Shown: positions 18,848 to 28,050 of the stretch, piece after piece
Numbering within the stretch: the stretch's first letter is position 1
How the letters are laid out: every line of letters starts with the position of its first letter
Assembly (NCBI RefSeq): GCF_002251855.1
Contig: NZ_NOXW01000022.1
Location: 806,001-870,000 of the forward strand
From: Rhodoferax sp. TH121
GTDB lineage: Bacteria; Pseudomonadota; Gammaproteobacteria; Burkholderiales; Burkholderiaceae_C
Length of the DNA: 64,000 nt
Direction: 5' to 3'
Notes under the pieces: model-generated
The model's input: the letters and a program-made list of their open reading frames with translations, nothing else
Told to the model about the DNA's origin: nothing
Databases searched by the model: none
Translations under genes and position numbers: made by a program

Positions 18848-18859
18848 TGGGCTAGAGCC
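18812..18859 (-). repeat. Dispersed 48-50 bp repeat, copy 4 (3' end of the Nudix gene)
   Basis: Read on the minus strand it has GGCTCTAGCCCACTAGTTAC, then CTGCGCTAACAGCTAT, ending ATATGTAGC, matching the other copies in length and layout. It overlaps the end of the Nudix coding region and supplies its stop codon (18845-18847). Confidence 0.7.
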
Positions 18860-18875
18860 ATTTTTGGCTTAATTT

Positions 18876-19079
18876 TCATTGTAGTTTGGTGTCGCCAAAC
18901 ACTTGGTCGTCAGGCGGAGCCTCAGTAGGCACACGGAACGACTCACTGGCCCACGCACCCAAATCCAGGTTCTTACAGCGTTCACTGCAAAATGGGCGGT
19001 AGGCATTGCTAGGGGCGTAGATGCTGTCACCCCCGCATTGGGGGCAGGCGACGATCTTCTGGGATGAAGACTCAGGCAT
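18876..19079 (-). CDS. yacG: DNA gyrase inhibitor YacG
   Basis: A 67-residue zinc-ribbon protein. The four-cysteine site is visible as CPQCGG and CSERCK, followed by [14 protein letters not shown]. YacG binds the GyrB subunit and inhibits gyrase. It is the last gene of the minus-strand run pilB-pilC-pilD-coaE-zapD-yacG, 18 nt after zapD, and is convergent with the Nudix gene. Confidence 0.93.
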   Translation of the reverse strand: MPESSSQKIVACPQCGGDSIYAPSNAYRPFCSERCKNLDLGAWASESFRVPTEAPPDDQVFGDTKLQ

Positions 19080-19097
19080 AGAACGGTGTGTGCTCGG

Positions 19098-19853
19098 TCA
19101 AGAGCACAAGGTCAGCTCAAATGCCCCATCCTCGCCGCTGGGATGCAGACGGTCGTCGTCTGCGTGGCGCATCAGGCGAATAGACACCATCAGGCGATTG
19201 CCACTGATCTCAGGAATCACTTGCAAGGCTGGGTCCAGCGATAGCCGCAGCAGCTGGAAGGTTCTTCCCTGGGGCAGGTTTTGCTGGAACTGCCCACCCA
19301 CCGCAACGACTTTTTGTGGCGCACCCGAGTCACGCAGCATTTTGAGCAGCAGGTGAATGGACTCTGCCAAGGGGGCCAGCGTGGACGCCCAACGTTGCAA
19401 GTCTTCCTGGCGAGCCTCTGCGTTGCGGTGTTGCCATGCGTAGTAGGCGGGCAGGTCAAATTCACAGGTGCCGCCTGGAATGCCGACTCGGCTGCGGATA
19501 CTCATGAGCCAGTCATTTTCGGTCAAGGCTTGGCCTGCTTTGCCGGTTAGCCCATTCAAGGAGGTAAAGCAGTGGTCTAACTGCCCAATCACTCGGTCGA
19601 GCACGGTTTCGGCGATTGCAGGGTTGCCACGGTAGCCGTTGAGGATCTGCTTTTGTTTGTCCAGATCTTTGAGAACGTCCGACTTTAAGTCAGCGCGTGC
19701 CCCCACGTCCATCACTTCAAAAATCGTCGCCAGCGCAAAGTGGTGGTCCAACGGTTCCGCACGTGACATCAATTCCGCCAAGCGCAAAAACAGGTGTTCG
19801 AGTCGCAAATAGGTGCGAATGCGTTCGTTGAAGGGGTATTCGTAGAGGATCAC
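19098..19853 (-). CDS. zapD: Cell division protein ZapD
   Basis: A 251-residue cytosolic protein that cross-links FtsZ filaments in the Z ring (formerly DUF1342/YacF). The N-terminal VILYEYPFNERIRTYLRLEH and the later DWLMSIRSRVGIPGGTCEFD are characteristic. The start is set at a GTG (19853): family members begin near M-I-L-Y-E-Y-P, a GGAA ribosome binding site lies about 8 nt upstream, and a more upstream start would run back into coaE. It has the conserved position between coaE and yacG. Confidence 0.92.
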   Translation of the reverse strand: MILYEYPFNERIRTYLRLEHLFLRLAELMSRAEPLDHHFALATIFEVMDVGARADLKSDVLKDLDKQKQILNGYRGNPAIAETVLDRVIGQLDHCFTSLNGLTGKAGQALTENDWLMSIRSRVGIPGGTCEFDLPAYYAWQHRNAEARQEDLQRWASTLAPLAESIHLLLKMLRDSGAPQKVVAVGGQFQQNLPQGRTFQLLRLSLDPALQVIPEISGNRLMVSIRLMRHADDDRLHPSGEDGAFELTLCS

Positions 19854-19875
19854 GCTGTATTTTCCGGTCGTCGAA

Positions 19876-20484
19876 TCATAGCCCGAACTGCCGTCCAATT
19901 TGCTGCACATGCAGGGCCAATGCATCGAGGCTGATGCCATCGTTGAACAGCACCGCATCAGCGGCCCGCAGACGCTGTGTGCGCTTGGCTTGTGCGGCCA
20001 TGATGTTTTGCACTTCGCTACGTGACATACCGTTGCGCTGCATCACACGCTGGATCTGGGTCTCGCTGCTGCAGTCCACGACCAGAACCCGGTGCAGGCG
20101 TTGGCGCCAGTGCGCTGATTCCACAAGAAGCGGAATGTCAAAGACGAGGCAATGTGTGCCCTTGGTTTCCGCGTCCTGCGCCTCTTGTTCAATGGCTGCG
20201 CCAACCAAGGGGTGAACAATGGCCTCCAGCCTCGTGCGCGTACTGGCATCTGAAAAAGCCAGCTGGCGCATCTTGTCGCGGTCCAGCGCTCCCGCCGCAT
20301 TCAGCAGCCCAGGCCCAAAGGCTTCCTGGATTGCGGGAATAGCGGCCCCACCTGCCGCTGTAGTCGCACGTGCCAATGCGTCTGCGTCAATGACATGTGC
20401 GCCTTGAGTCTGGAGCAGTGCGGCGACGGTGCTCTTGCCGCTGCCGATCCCGCCGGTAAGGCCCAAACGCAAGGCGGCAGGCAT
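19876..20484 (-). CDS. coaE: Dephospho-CoA kinase
   Basis: A 202-residue enzyme that phosphorylates dephospho-CoA to coenzyme A, the last step of CoA synthesis. The P-loop is LGLTGGIGSGKST at the N-terminus, and the substrate-binding region includes HVIDADALAR and VFDIPLLVES. The ATG at 20484 gives the normal short leader before the P-loop and lies 4 nt after the pilD stop. Its position between pilD and zapD is conserved in beta- and gammaproteobacteria. Confidence 0.94.
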   Translation of the reverse strand: MPAALRLGLTGGIGSGKSTVAALLQTQGAHVIDADALARATTAAGGAAIPAIQEAFGPGLLNAAGALDRDKMRQLAFSDASTRTRLEAIVHPLVGAAIEQEAQDAETKGTHCLVFDIPLLVESAHWRQRLHRVLVVDCSSETQIQRVMQRNGMSRSEVQNIMAAQAKRTQRLRAADAVLFNDGISLDALALHVQQIGRQFGL

Positions 20485-20488
20485 GTGT

Positions 20489-21334
20489 TCAGATACCGAC
20501 CAGTTGGCGTAGCGTCTGAGGCCCAAGGAGCATGGCTGCGAAACCAGCCCCTGCCAGAAAGGGGCCAAAGGGCACGTAACCACCTTCGCGCAGGCCGCTG
20601 GTGAACTTCATGGCAATACCCACCACGCCACCAATCACAGATGCAATCAGGATGATGGGAATTAGCATCGGCCAGCCAAACCAAGCCCCCAAGGCCGCAA
20701 ACAGTTTGAAGTCGCCGTAGCCCATACCTTCTTTGCCCGTGACCAGCTTAAACACCCAGTAAATGGACCACAGGGACAGATAACCAGCGACAGCGCCCCA
20801 AAATGCGGTCACGAAGGGAACTGGAGTCCATTGAAGCGCCGCAGCCACCAGACCCAGCCACATCAGTGGCAAGGTCATGTCATCCGGCAGCAGGGTGGTG
20901 TCCCAGTCAATGAGCGCCATGCCCAAGAGCAAGGCGGAGAAGGCACACCAAGCAAGTCCGGTGGCGGAGGCGCCCCACTGCCAACCGGACCACAAGAACA
21001 GGGCACCCGTGGCCAACTCGACCACCGGGTAGCGCAGGCTAATCGGTGCTTTGCAAGCAGCACACTTGCCGCCCAGCACGGCATAACTCACGACCGGAAT
21101 ATTTTCAAACCAGCGAATCTGGTGCCCACAGTGCGGGCAGCGTGAGCGCGGCACCATGAGATTGAATGGCTCTGAAGCATCAACTTCTTTGCCGGCCAGT
21201 TCAGCACACTCAGCTGCCCATTGCCGTTCCATCATCTTCGGCAGGCGGTACACCACCACATTGAGAAAACTGCCGACTAACAGACCCAGCAGTCCCATCA
21301 GGCTGGCATCTAGCCACAGCAGACCTGTCAGCAT
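20489..21334 (-). CDS. pilD: Type IV prepilin peptidase / N-methyltransferase
   Basis: A 281-residue polytopic aspartic protease that cleaves the leader of type IV pilins and type II secretion pseudopilins and N-methylates the new N-terminus. The zinc-like cysteine pairs CPHC and CAAC lie in the first cytoplasmic domain. The catalytic Asp residues lie in WDTTLLPDDMT and the GYGDFKLFA motif. The start ATG shares one base with the pilC stop (TGATG). No pilin gene is present in this window. Confidence 0.94.
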   Translation of the reverse strand: MLTGLLWLDASLMGLLGLLVGSFLNVVVYRLPKMMERQWAAECAELAGKEVDASEPFNLMVPRSRCPHCGHQIRWFENIPVVSYAVLGGKCAACKAPISLRYPVVELATGALFLWSGWQWGASATGLAWCAFSALLLGMALIDWDTTLLPDDMTLPLMWLGLVAAALQWTPVPFVTAFWGAVAGYLSLWSIYWVFKLVTGKEGMGYGDFKLFAALGAWFGWPMLIPIILIASVIGGVVGIAMKFTSGLREGGYVPFGPFLAGAGFAAMLLGPQTLRQLVGI

Positions 21335-22551
21335 CAAACCACTTGTCCCAGCTTGAAGATAGGCAGGTACATGGACACTACGATACCGCCGATGATAGTG
21401 CCCAGCACCACAATGATGATGGGCTCCATCAGGCTGGAGATACCCGCCACCATGTCATCCACTTCGGCTTCAAAAAAGTCAGCGGCTTTGCCCAGCATGT
21501 GGTCAATGGAGCCCGACTCTTCACCAATCGCGCACATCTGTAGCACCATGCTGGGAAACAGATTGGCGTTGGTCATGGCGGTCGTCAATGCGGTGCCAGT
21601 AGAGACCTCCTGCTGGATCTTTTGCGTGGCGTTCTGGTAGACGATGTTGCCAGAGGCGCCGCCCACGGAATCTAGCGCTTCCACCAGTGGCACACCCGCC
21701 GCAAACATGGTCGAAAGCGTTCGCGTCCAGCGCGCTACACAACTTTTGTCGACCATCACACCAAAGATTGGCAGCTTGAGCATCAGGCGGTCCATAAAAG
21801 CCTGCACTTTTTCATTGCGCTGCCAGGCCTGCATAAAGAAATACAAGCCGCCACCGATGCCACCAAAAATCAGCCACCAGTAATCAATGAAAAACTCACT
21901 CATGGCGATCACGATCAATGTGGGGGCCGGCAACTCGCCACCAAACGAGCTGAACACCTGTTTGAAGGACGGAATCACGAAAATCATGATCACAGAAACC
22001 ACCACAAAAGCTACAACCAGCACGGCAATGGGGTACATCAGTGCCGATTTGATTTTTGACTTGATAGCTTCTGTTTTTTCCATGTAGACCGCCAATCGGT
22101 CCAGCAGCTGGTCCAAGATACCTGCGGATTCGCCCGCCTCCACGAGGTTGCAGTACAGGTTGTCAAAGTACAGCGGGTACTTGCGAAATGCGGTGCTCAG
22201 CGATGTACCCGTTTCCACATCCTGACGGATGTCGTTTAGCAACTTGGTCACGCTGGGGTTGGGGTTGCCGCGGCCCACAATGTCGAATGCCTGAAGCAAG
22301 GGCACCCCTGCTTTCATCATGGTGGCCAGCTGGCGCGTGAAGATCGCCATATCCTTGGGTTTGATGCTCTTGCCCGACCGCATGCGACGCTTCTTGATCT
22401 TGGTGGGCGTCACCCCTTGCCGGCGCAAGGAAGACTTGACCTGGTTCTCGCCCACGGCACGTATTTCACCCCGCACCTGCTTGCCGTTGCGGTCTTTGCC
22501 TTCCCACTCGAATACTGCGTCTTTGCTGTCCGCAGACTTTGCTGTTGCCAT
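21334..22551 (-). CDS. pilC: Type IV pilus inner-membrane platform protein PilC
   Basis: A 405-residue platform protein with two GspF-type domains (about residues 75-200 and 280-400) and three main transmembrane segments. It links the assembly ATPase PilB to pilin polymerisation. Recognisable stretches are FTRQLATMMKAGVPLLQAFD and ARTLSTMFAAGVPLVEALD, the duplicated motif of the two halves. It lies between pilB (20 nt upstream) and pilD in the usual order. Confidence 0.94.
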   Translation of the reverse strand: MATAKSADSKDAVFEWEGKDRNGKQVRGEIRAVGENQVKSSLRRQGVTPTKIKKRRMRSGKSIKPKDMAIFTRQLATMMKAGVPLLQAFDIVGRGNPNPSVTKLLNDIRQDVETGTSLSTAFRKYPLYFDNLYCNLVEAGESAGILDQLLDRLAVYMEKTEAIKSKIKSALMYPIAVLVVAFVVVSVIMIFVIPSFKQVFSSFGGELPAPTLIVIAMSEFFIDYWWLIFGGIGGGLYFFMQAWQRNEKVQAFMDRLMLKLPIFGVMVDKSCVARWTRTLSTMFAAGVPLVEALDSVGGASGNIVYQNATQKIQQEVSTGTALTTAMTNANLFPSMVLQMCAIGEESGSIDHMLGKAADFFEAEVDDMVAGISSLMEPIIIVVLGTIIGGIVVSMYLPIFKLGQVV

Positions 22552-22571
22552 AGGGTCCCCTGGGTTGCCTT

Positions 22572-24302
22572 TTATTCGTTGGTGACGGCCAGCACTTCTT
22601 CCAACGAAGTCAGCCCGAGTTTCACCTTGTGCAGGCCGGCCTGACGCAGTGAGCGCACGCCTTCGGCCTCGGATTGCGCTGCAATCTCCATGGCACTGCC
22701 GTCCCGCAAGATGATGCGCTGAATTTCATCACTAATGGGCATCACTTGGTAAATACCAACACGCCCTTTGTAACCGTTGTTACACATAGAGCAGCCTACC
22801 GCCCGGTAGGGTTTCCAACTGCCGTCCAAGTCAGACTCCTTGAACCCTGCGTCCAGCAGCGCGGCTTTCGGTACCTCGGCGGGTTGCTTGCAGTTCATGC
22901 ACAGACGGCGCGCCAGGCGCTGGGCTGTGATCAGTATGACGCTGGATGCAATATTGAAGGGCTGAATGCCCATATTGCGCATGCGCGTAAGTGTGGTGGG
23001 CGCATCGTTAGTGTGCAGGGTAGATAACACCAAGTGGCCTGTTTGTGCCGCCTTGATGGAAATGTCCGCCGTCTCTAGGTCCCGAATTTCCCCCACCATG
23101 ATGATGTCTGGGTCTTGACGCAAAAATGACTTCAACGCCGCTGCAAAGGTCAATCCTGCCTTTTCATTCACGTTCACCTGGTTCACGCCGGGCAAGTTGA
23201 TTTCGGAGGGGTCCTCGGCTGTCGCAATGTTGACGCCTGGTTGGTTCAGCAGGTTCAGGCAGGTATACAGCGACACGGTTTTTCCCGAGCCCGTGGGGCC
23301 CGTCACCAAAATCATTCCGTAAGGTCGCCCGATAGCCTTCAGCAGACGCTCTTTCTCTTCGGCTTCGTAACCCAAGGCATCAATGCCCAGTTTGGCGCTA
23401 CTCGGGTCCAAAATCCGGATCACAATTTTTTCGCCGAACAAGGTGGGCAGGGTGCTCACGCGGAAGTCGATCACGCGGTCGGCCCCCACCTTGAGCTTCA
23501 TGCGGCCATCTTGTGGCACCCGCTTCTCAGAAATATCCATCCGCGAGATCACCTTGATCCGCGAGGCCAGCTTGTCTTTGATTGCAATGGGTGGACTGGC
23601 AATTTCGCGTAGCTCGCCATCAATCCGGAACCTTACCCGGTATTGGTGTTCGTAGGGCTCAAAGTGCAAATCGGATGCCCGCATGCTGAAGGCATCCATC
23701 AACATCTTGTGCAAAAAGCGCACCACCGGCGCATCTTCCACCTCAGCCGTTGTAGCCGTGGTTTCTGTGCTTACCTCGGTGGCGCTTTCATCAAATTCAA
23801 AGTCCCCGCCAATGATGTCTTCCATCGCCTCGGTGGCAGTGGTGGTGTTGGCGTCCACCATCTTGGAGAGCTTGTCAAACTCTGCGATGACCCAGTCGAA
23901 CCCCATTTGGGTCGAGAACTTGATGCGCTCGGCAGCGGCCTGGTCGGATGGATCCGCCGTGGCAATGATTAGGCGGTTGCCACGTTTGCTCAGTACCAGC
24001 ACCCGGAAGTCGGTGCAAATCTTGGGGTCCAGCAGACCTTTGGGCAAGCGTTGAGGATCTACAGCGTCCAGATCCACCAGCGGGGCGGCAAAGGCTGCCG
24101 ACAGGGTGTGCGCCAAGTCGGCAGAGGATACAGCGCCAGAACCCACCAGCTCTGCCATGAAGCTGCTTTTGCCGCCCACGGCTTTGCGATAGAGGTCTTC
24201 TGCGGCCTTTTGGGGAAGCTTTCCAGCGGCCACCAGAGCGCGACCAATGCCGGGCAGGGCCACTGTGGTGGTATCGCGGTTTACAGATTCAGCTACAGCC
24301 AT
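22572..24302 (-). CDS. pilB: Type IV pilus assembly ATPase PilB
   Basis: A 576-residue hexameric secretion ATPase (GspE/PilB) that powers pilus extension. The N-terminal MshEN-like region (about residues 15-150) precedes the ATPase core: Walker A VTGPTGSGKTVSLYT, Walker B DPDIIMVGEIRDLETAD, the His box STLHTNDA, and the zinc-binding pairs CMNC and CSMC near the C-terminus. MshEN domains in relatives can bind c-di-GMP. It is the first gene of pilBCD-coaE-zapD-yacG. The 133-nt gap upstream shows no clear promoter by eye. Confidence 0.95.
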   Translation of the reverse strand: MAVAESVNRDTTTVALPGIGRALVAAGKLPQKAAEDLYRKAVGGKSSFMAELVGSGAVSSADLAHTLSAAFAAPLVDLDAVDPQRLPKGLLDPKICTDFRVLVLSKRGNRLIIATADPSDQAAAERIKFSTQMGFDWVIAEFDKLSKMVDANTTTATEAMEDIIGGDFEFDESATEVSTETTATTAEVEDAPVVRFLHKMLMDAFSMRASDLHFEPYEHQYRVRFRIDGELREIASPPIAIKDKLASRIKVISRMDISEKRVPQDGRMKLKVGADRVIDFRVSTLPTLFGEKIVIRILDPSSAKLGIDALGYEAEEKERLLKAIGRPYGMILVTGPTGSGKTVSLYTCLNLLNQPGVNIATAEDPSEINLPGVNQVNVNEKAGLTFAAALKSFLRQDPDIIMVGEIRDLETADISIKAAQTGHLVLSTLHTNDAPTTLTRMRNMGIQPFNIASSVILITAQRLARRLCMNCKQPAEVPKAALLDAGFKESDLDGSWKPYRAVGCSMCNNGYKGRVGIYQVMPISDEIQRIILRDGSAMEIAAQSEAEGVRSLRQAGLHKVKLGLTSLEEVLAVTNE

Positions 24303-24435
24303 AGCCGGCTAGGATATACGAAGCTAGGTGTATTCGTGCGGTTGCAAGGGGACGGAGAGGTAAATTCGCCCCTTTATGCGTGGCGTATTTCCCACCGTGG
24401 CCTGACTGGGGGTTGGCGGAGGCAGTGTGATCGGG

Positions 24436-24972
24436 TCAGGCAGCGTGGAAAGCTATGCCCGCCGCATCCTTGGCAGACAACAGCGGCGGCATGCCCAAGT
24501 CGGGCCATGTGATGGCCAGATGCGGGTCGTCCCAGGCAATACAACGCTCGTAAGCCGGGGCGTAGTAGTCGGTCGTTTTGTACAAAAACTCGGCCGACTC
24601 CGACAACACCACAAAGCCATGCGCCAGTCCCGGCGGGACCCATAGCTGGCGTTTGTTGTCGCCAGACAGGATTTCCCCCACCCATTGACCATAGGTGGGT
24701 GAGTTGCGGCGTATGTCCACAGCGACATCGAAAACCTCGCCCGCCACTACACGCACCAGCTTACCTTGGGCTTGTTGGGTTTGGTAGTGCAGTCCGCGTA
24801 GCACTCCGCGGGCCGATTTGGAGTGGTTGTCCTGCACAAAAGGCAGGGTCACGCCAGTGGCTTCGCGGAACACACGTTCGTTAAAACTTTCAAAGAAAAA
24901 ACCGCGTTCGTCCCCGAAAATCTTGGGTTCGATTAACAGTACGTCGGCAATGGCGGTGGGTGTGACCTTCAT
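24436..24972 (-). CDS. rfbC: dTDP-4-dehydrorhamnose 3,5-epimerase RfbC
   Basis: A 178-residue cupin-fold epimerase, the third enzyme of dTDP-L-rhamnose synthesis. Motifs include FFESFNERVF, FVQDNHSKSARGVLRGLHYQ (with catalytic His), VFDVAVDIRRNSPTYGQWVG and WVPPGLAHGFVVLSE. The ATG shares one base with the rfbA stop. It is last in the minus-strand operon rfbB-rfbD-rfbA-rfbC. Confidence 0.96.
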   Translation of the reverse strand: MKVTPTAIADVLLIEPKIFGDERGFFFESFNERVFREATGVTLPFVQDNHSKSARGVLRGLHYQTQQAQGKLVRVVAGEVFDVAVDIRRNSPTYGQWVGEILSGDNKRQLWVPPGLAHGFVVLSESAEFLYKTTDYYAPAYERCIAWDDPHLAITWPDLGMPPLLSAKDAAGIAFHAA

Positions 24973-25874
24973 CAAAATACCTTGTCTTTGAGCAGGCGCA
25001 GCAGATACTGCCCATAACCCGATTTGGCCAGCGGTTGCGCCAGCTTCTGCAGCTGTGCATCGTCAATCCAGCCACTGCGCCATGCAATTTCTTCTGGTGC
25101 CGCCACCTTAAGACCCTGGCGGTTTTCTATCGTGTAAATAAATTGGCTGGCTTCAAGCATGGATTCGTGGGTACCGGTGTCCAGCCATGCGTAGCCGCGA
25201 CCCATGGTCTGCACATCGAGTTGGCCGCGCTCCATGTACAGGCGGTTCAGGTCGGTAATTTCCAGCTCGCCGCGCGCCGAAGGTTTTACCTGTTTGGCCA
25301 ACTCCACCACTTGGTTGTCGTAGAAATACAGACCAGTTACCGCATAGCGCGACTTGGGTACTTTGGGCTTCTCTTCCAAGCTGATCGCCCGGCCCTCGGC
25401 ATTGAACTCCACCACGCCGTAGCGCTCGGGGTCATTCACTGCGTAGGCAAATACGGTGGCACCAGTTGTTTGCGCCGTGGCGCTTTCGAGCAGTCCGGCA
25501 AAGTCATGGCCATAAAAAATGTTGTCACCCAGTACCAACGCACTCGGTGCACCGTCCAAAAACGTCTCGCCAATTAAAAACGCCTGCGCCAGGCCATCCG
25601 GTGAGGGTTGAACCGCGTATTCAATGTGTATGCCCCATTGGGCACCATCTCCCAGCAACTGCTCAAACCGCGGCGTGTCCTGTGGGGTGCTGATCACCAG
25701 CACCTCCTTGATGCCCGCCAGCAGCAAGACGCTCAGCGGGTAGTAAATCATGGGCTTGTCGTAGATGGGCAGCAGCTGTTTGCTCACGGCCTGGGTCGCG
25801 GGGTACAGGCGTGTACCAGAGCCGCCTGCCAAGATGATGCCTTTGCGCTGCTTGGTGCTGGTTGTATTGGTCAT
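24972..25874 (-). CDS. rfbA: Glucose-1-phosphate thymidylyltransferase RfbA
   Basis: A 300-residue nucleotidyltransferase making dTDP-glucose from glucose-1-phosphate and dTTP, the entry step of dTDP-L-rhamnose synthesis. The N-terminal [20 protein letters not shown] is the nucleotide-binding loop, [13 protein letters not shown] and [13 protein letters not shown] follow, and [20 protein letters not shown] marks the sugar site. The ATG at 25874 is chosen because it lies just upstream of that loop; the longer frame would overlap rfbD. The gap from rfbD is 2 nt. Confidence 0.96.
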   Translation of the reverse strand: MTNTTSTKQRKGIILAGGSGTRLYPATQAVSKQLLPIYDKPMIYYPLSVLLLAGIKEVLVISTPQDTPRFEQLLGDGAQWGIHIEYAVQPSPDGLAQAFLIGETFLDGAPSALVLGDNIFYGHDFAGLLESATAQTTGATVFAYAVNDPERYGVVEFNAEGRAISLEEKPKVPKSRYAVTGLYFYDNQVVELAKQVKPSARGELEITDLNRLYMERGQLDVQTMGRGYAWLDTGTHESMLEASQFIYTIENRQGLKVAAPEEIAWRSGWIDDAQLQKLAQPLAKSGYGQYLLRLLKDKVF

Positions 25875-25876
25875 GG

Positions 25877-26782
25877 TTATTTCCCTGAGATTTCGGTCAG
25901 CATGCGGGCCACGCCCACCTGCCAGTGCGGTAGCGTCAGGCCAAAGGTGGCTTGCAGTTTGCCGGTGGTCAGCCGCGAATTGAGCGGTCGTTTGGCCGGC
26001 GTGGGGTAACTGCTGGTAGTCGTGGGGGTGACTTGGGCAGGCCCGGCCTTCAACGGATGGCCCAAACGCTGCGCCTCGCCCAGCACAAACTGGGCGTAGC
26101 CATGCCACGTGGTTTCTCCGCTCGCTACGCAGTGGTACAGCCCGGATTGTTCGGGGTGGGCCTGTAGTTGTCGAAGGGTATGCGCTGTTACATCTGCCAG
26201 TAGCTCTGCAGACGTGGGTGCGCCAAATTGATCGTTGATCACTGTCAGTGCTTCGCGTTCGCTGGCCAGACGCAGCATGGTCTTTGCAAAGTTGTTGCCG
26301 CGCGTGGCATAGACCCAGCTTGTGCGCAAGATCAGGTGCTTGGGCGTGGAGGCCACGGCGCGCTCACCTTCCAGCTTGGTCTTGCCATACACGCTCAACG
26401 GGCCAGTGGCATCAGCCTCCTTCCAGGGCGTGGAGCCACTCCCATCGAACACATAGTCGGTGCTGTAGTGCACCAGAAACGCTCCTATTTTGGTAGCTAC
26501 TTGCGCAAGTGTGGTGGGGGCCGTAGCGTTAATTGCTAGTGAAAGTTCAGGTTCACTTTCGGCCTTGTCTACGGCTGTGTGGGCAGCCGCGTTTACGATC
26601 ACATCGGGGCGCACCTGCAGCACGCTGCGTTCCAAGCCTGCCTGATCTGTGAGATTGCCGCAAAGACCATCAGGGTTGTGCGCAGCGTCAGCGCCCAGCG
26701 CCACCACCTCGCCGAGCACGGCCAAAGAGCGTTGCAGCTCCCAGCCTACTTGACCACTTCGGCCCAGCAGCAGAATCTTCAT
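25877..26782 (-). CDS. rfbD: dTDP-4-dehydrorhamnose reductase RfbD
   Basis: A 301-residue short-chain dehydrogenase giving dTDP-L-rhamnose, the last step of the pathway. The nucleotide-binding loop is [14 protein letters not shown], followed by [13 protein letters not shown] and [16 protein letters not shown], with the catalytic Tyr-x-x-x-Lys in [10 protein letters not shown]. Codons 85-101 overlap a dispersed repeat (26481-26528) read in frame, encoding [16 protein letters not shown] just before the conserved HYSTDYVF. The gene otherwise looks intact. Its ATG overlaps the rfbB stop (ATGA). Confidence 0.95.
   Translation of the reverse strand: MKILLLGRSGQVGWELQRSLAVLGEVVALGADAAHNPDGLCGNLTDQAGLERSVLQVRPDVIVNAAAHTAVDKAESEPELSLAINATAPTTLAQVATKIGAFLVHYSTDYVFDGSGSTPWKEADATGPLSVYGKTKLEGERAVASTPKHLILRTSWVYATRGNNFAKTMLRLASEREALTVINDQFGAPTSAELLADVTAHTLRQLQAHPEQSGLYHCVASGETTWHGYAQFVLGEAQRLGHPLKAGPAQVTPTTTSSYPTPAKRPLNSRLTTGKLQATFGLTLPHWQVGVARMLTEISGK
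26481..26528 (-). repeat. Dispersed 48-50 bp repeat, copy 5 (inside rfbD, read in frame)
   Basis: On the minus strand it has CGCTACGGCCCCCACCACAC, then TTGCGCAAGTAGCTAC, ending AAAATAGGAGC. It lies wholly within rfbD in the same orientation as the gene. By hand count the 48 nt forming whole codons match the manC copy (60396) at 35 positions, in the same codon phase. Confidence 0.7.
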
Positions 26783-27858
26783 GCAGCAGCCCTGGCGTCC
26801 ATGCCATATTGCTTGTTTACCCAGTCGCGGTAGCCGCCGCTCAGCACATTGCCCACCCAATCTGGGTTGTCCAGGTACCACTGCACCGTTTTTCGAATCC
26901 CAGTTTCAAAAGTTTCTGCCGGTTTCCAGCCCAGCTGTTCCTCGATCTTGCGTGCGTCGATCGCGTAGCGGCGGTCGTGGCCTGGGCGATCGGTCACATA
27001 GGTGATTTGCTCTCGGTAGGGCTTGCCATCGGCGCGGGGCTTGAGCTCGTCCAGCAGCGCACACACGGTGTGCACGATATCTAGGTTCGGCTTTTCGTTC
27101 CAGCCACCAACGTTGTAGGTTTCCCCCACCGTGCCCGCTTCCAGAACGCGGCGAATAGCGCTGCAGTGGTCTTTCACATACAGCCAGTCGCGCACCTGCT
27201 GACCATCTCCGTACACAGGCAAGGGCTTGCCCGCCTGCGCATTCACGATCATCAGCGGGATCAACTTCTCGGGAAAGTGGTAGGGGCCGTAGTTGTTGCT
27301 GCAGTTGGTGGTCAGCACCGGCAGTCCATAGGTGTGGTGGTAAGCGCGCACCAAGTGGTCGCTGGCGGCTTTGCTTGCGCTGTAGGGACTGTTGGGTTCG
27401 TACTTGTTGGTTTCAGAAAATGCCGGGTCTGTTTTGGACAATGAGCCGTACACCTCATCCGTGGACACATGCAAGAACCGGAAGGCGGTCTTTGCGCCAG
27501 CTTGCAGGTTGCCAAAGTAAGCCCGTACGCACTCCAGTAAATGGAAGGTGCCCACGATATTGGTTTGGATGAAATCTTCTGGACCATGGATGGAGCGGTC
27601 TACGTGGCTCTCTGCGGCGAAGTTCAGCACAGCGCGGGGCTGGTGTTCCGTCAGCAGACGATTCACCAAAGCTGTGTCTCCGAAATCACCCTGCACGAAC
27701 ACATGACGCACATCCCCCTCCAGACTGCGCAGGTTGTCAAGATTTCCCGCATACGTCAGCTTGTCGAGGTTGATCACGGCTTCGTCGCTTTGAGCCAGCC
27801 AGTCAAGCACAAAATTGCTGCCAATAAAGCCGGCTCCGCCGGTTACCAAGATGGTCAT
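26779..27858 (-). CDS. rfbB: dTDP-glucose 4,6-dehydratase RfbB
   Basis: A 359-residue extended short-chain dehydrogenase that converts dTDP-glucose to dTDP-4-keto-6-deoxyglucose. The nucleotide-binding loop [37 protein letters not shown] and the catalytic Tyr-x-x-x-Lys in [16 protein letters not shown] are all present, as is [27 protein letters not shown] ribosome binding site precedes the ATG. It is first in rfbBDAC and divergent from the PEP-CTERM protein gene. Confidence 0.97.
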   Translation of the reverse strand: MTILVTGGAGFIGSNFVLDWLAQSDEAVINLDKLTYAGNLDNLRSLEGDVRHVFVQGDFGDTALVNRLLTEHQPRAVLNFAAESHVDRSIHGPEDFIQTNIVGTFHLLECVRAYFGNLQAGAKTAFRFLHVSTDEVYGSLSKTDPAFSETNKYEPNSPYSASKAASDHLVRAYHHTYGLPVLTTNCSNNYGPYHFPEKLIPLMIVNAQAGKPLPVYGDGQQVRDWLYVKDHCSAIRRVLEAGTVGETYNVGGWNEKPNLDIVHTVCALLDELKPRADGKPYREQITYVTDRPGHDRRYAIDARKIEEQLGWKPAETFETGIRKTVQWYLDNPDWVGNVLSGGYRDWVNKQYGMDARAAA

Positions 27859-28003
27859 GTTTCTCTTTCCCTGAGTGTCTAGGTGCGCAATCGATCGCGC
27901 AGAATATAGCAGGGCAAATCATTCCGCACGGCGCGCCATCCGACGCACTTTTGGTAACACCAATTCGGGTTTCTCCTGCTTGTCGAGCACTGGCTGCGCC
28001 AAT

Positions 28004-28019
28004 TAGTCCGAACGGACTA
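28004..28019. promoter_or_regulatory. Perfect 7-2-7 palindrome, candidate operator upstream of the PEP-CTERM gene
   Basis: TAGTCCGAACGGACTA is a perfect inverted repeat in the 257-nt divergent gap between rfbB and the PEP-CTERM gene. It ends 3 nt before the TTGGAT of a candidate promoter (28023-28050), so its centre would be near -45. A further CGGACT half site lies at 28061-28066. A LuxR-type activator such as EpsA is one candidate binder; this is inference. Confidence 0.45.
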
Positions 28020-28022
28020 TTG

Positions 28023-28050
28023 TTGGATCTGGGGGCGATTGGCACACTAT
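28023..28050 (+). promoter_or_regulatory. Candidate promoter of the PEP-CTERM protein gene
   Basis: TTGGAT (28023-28028) and CACTAT (28045-28050), 16 nt apart, lie 65 nt before the start codon. Each hexamer matches consensus at only three positions, as expected for a promoter needing an activator. It is directly preceded by the palindrome at 28004-28019. Confidence 0.35.

Noticed and set aside
22055..22085. GATAGC-like string resembling the dispersed repeat inside pilC
   Set aside because: Only a few bases match, the rest of the repeat layout is missing, and the encoded residues (EKTEAIKSKIKSAL) are normal for PilC.
24303..24435. Promoter or terminator between rfbC and pilB
   Set aside because: TTGCAA and TATATC hexamers are present on the minus strand but 23 nt apart, and no T-tailed stem is found, so nothing is claimed.
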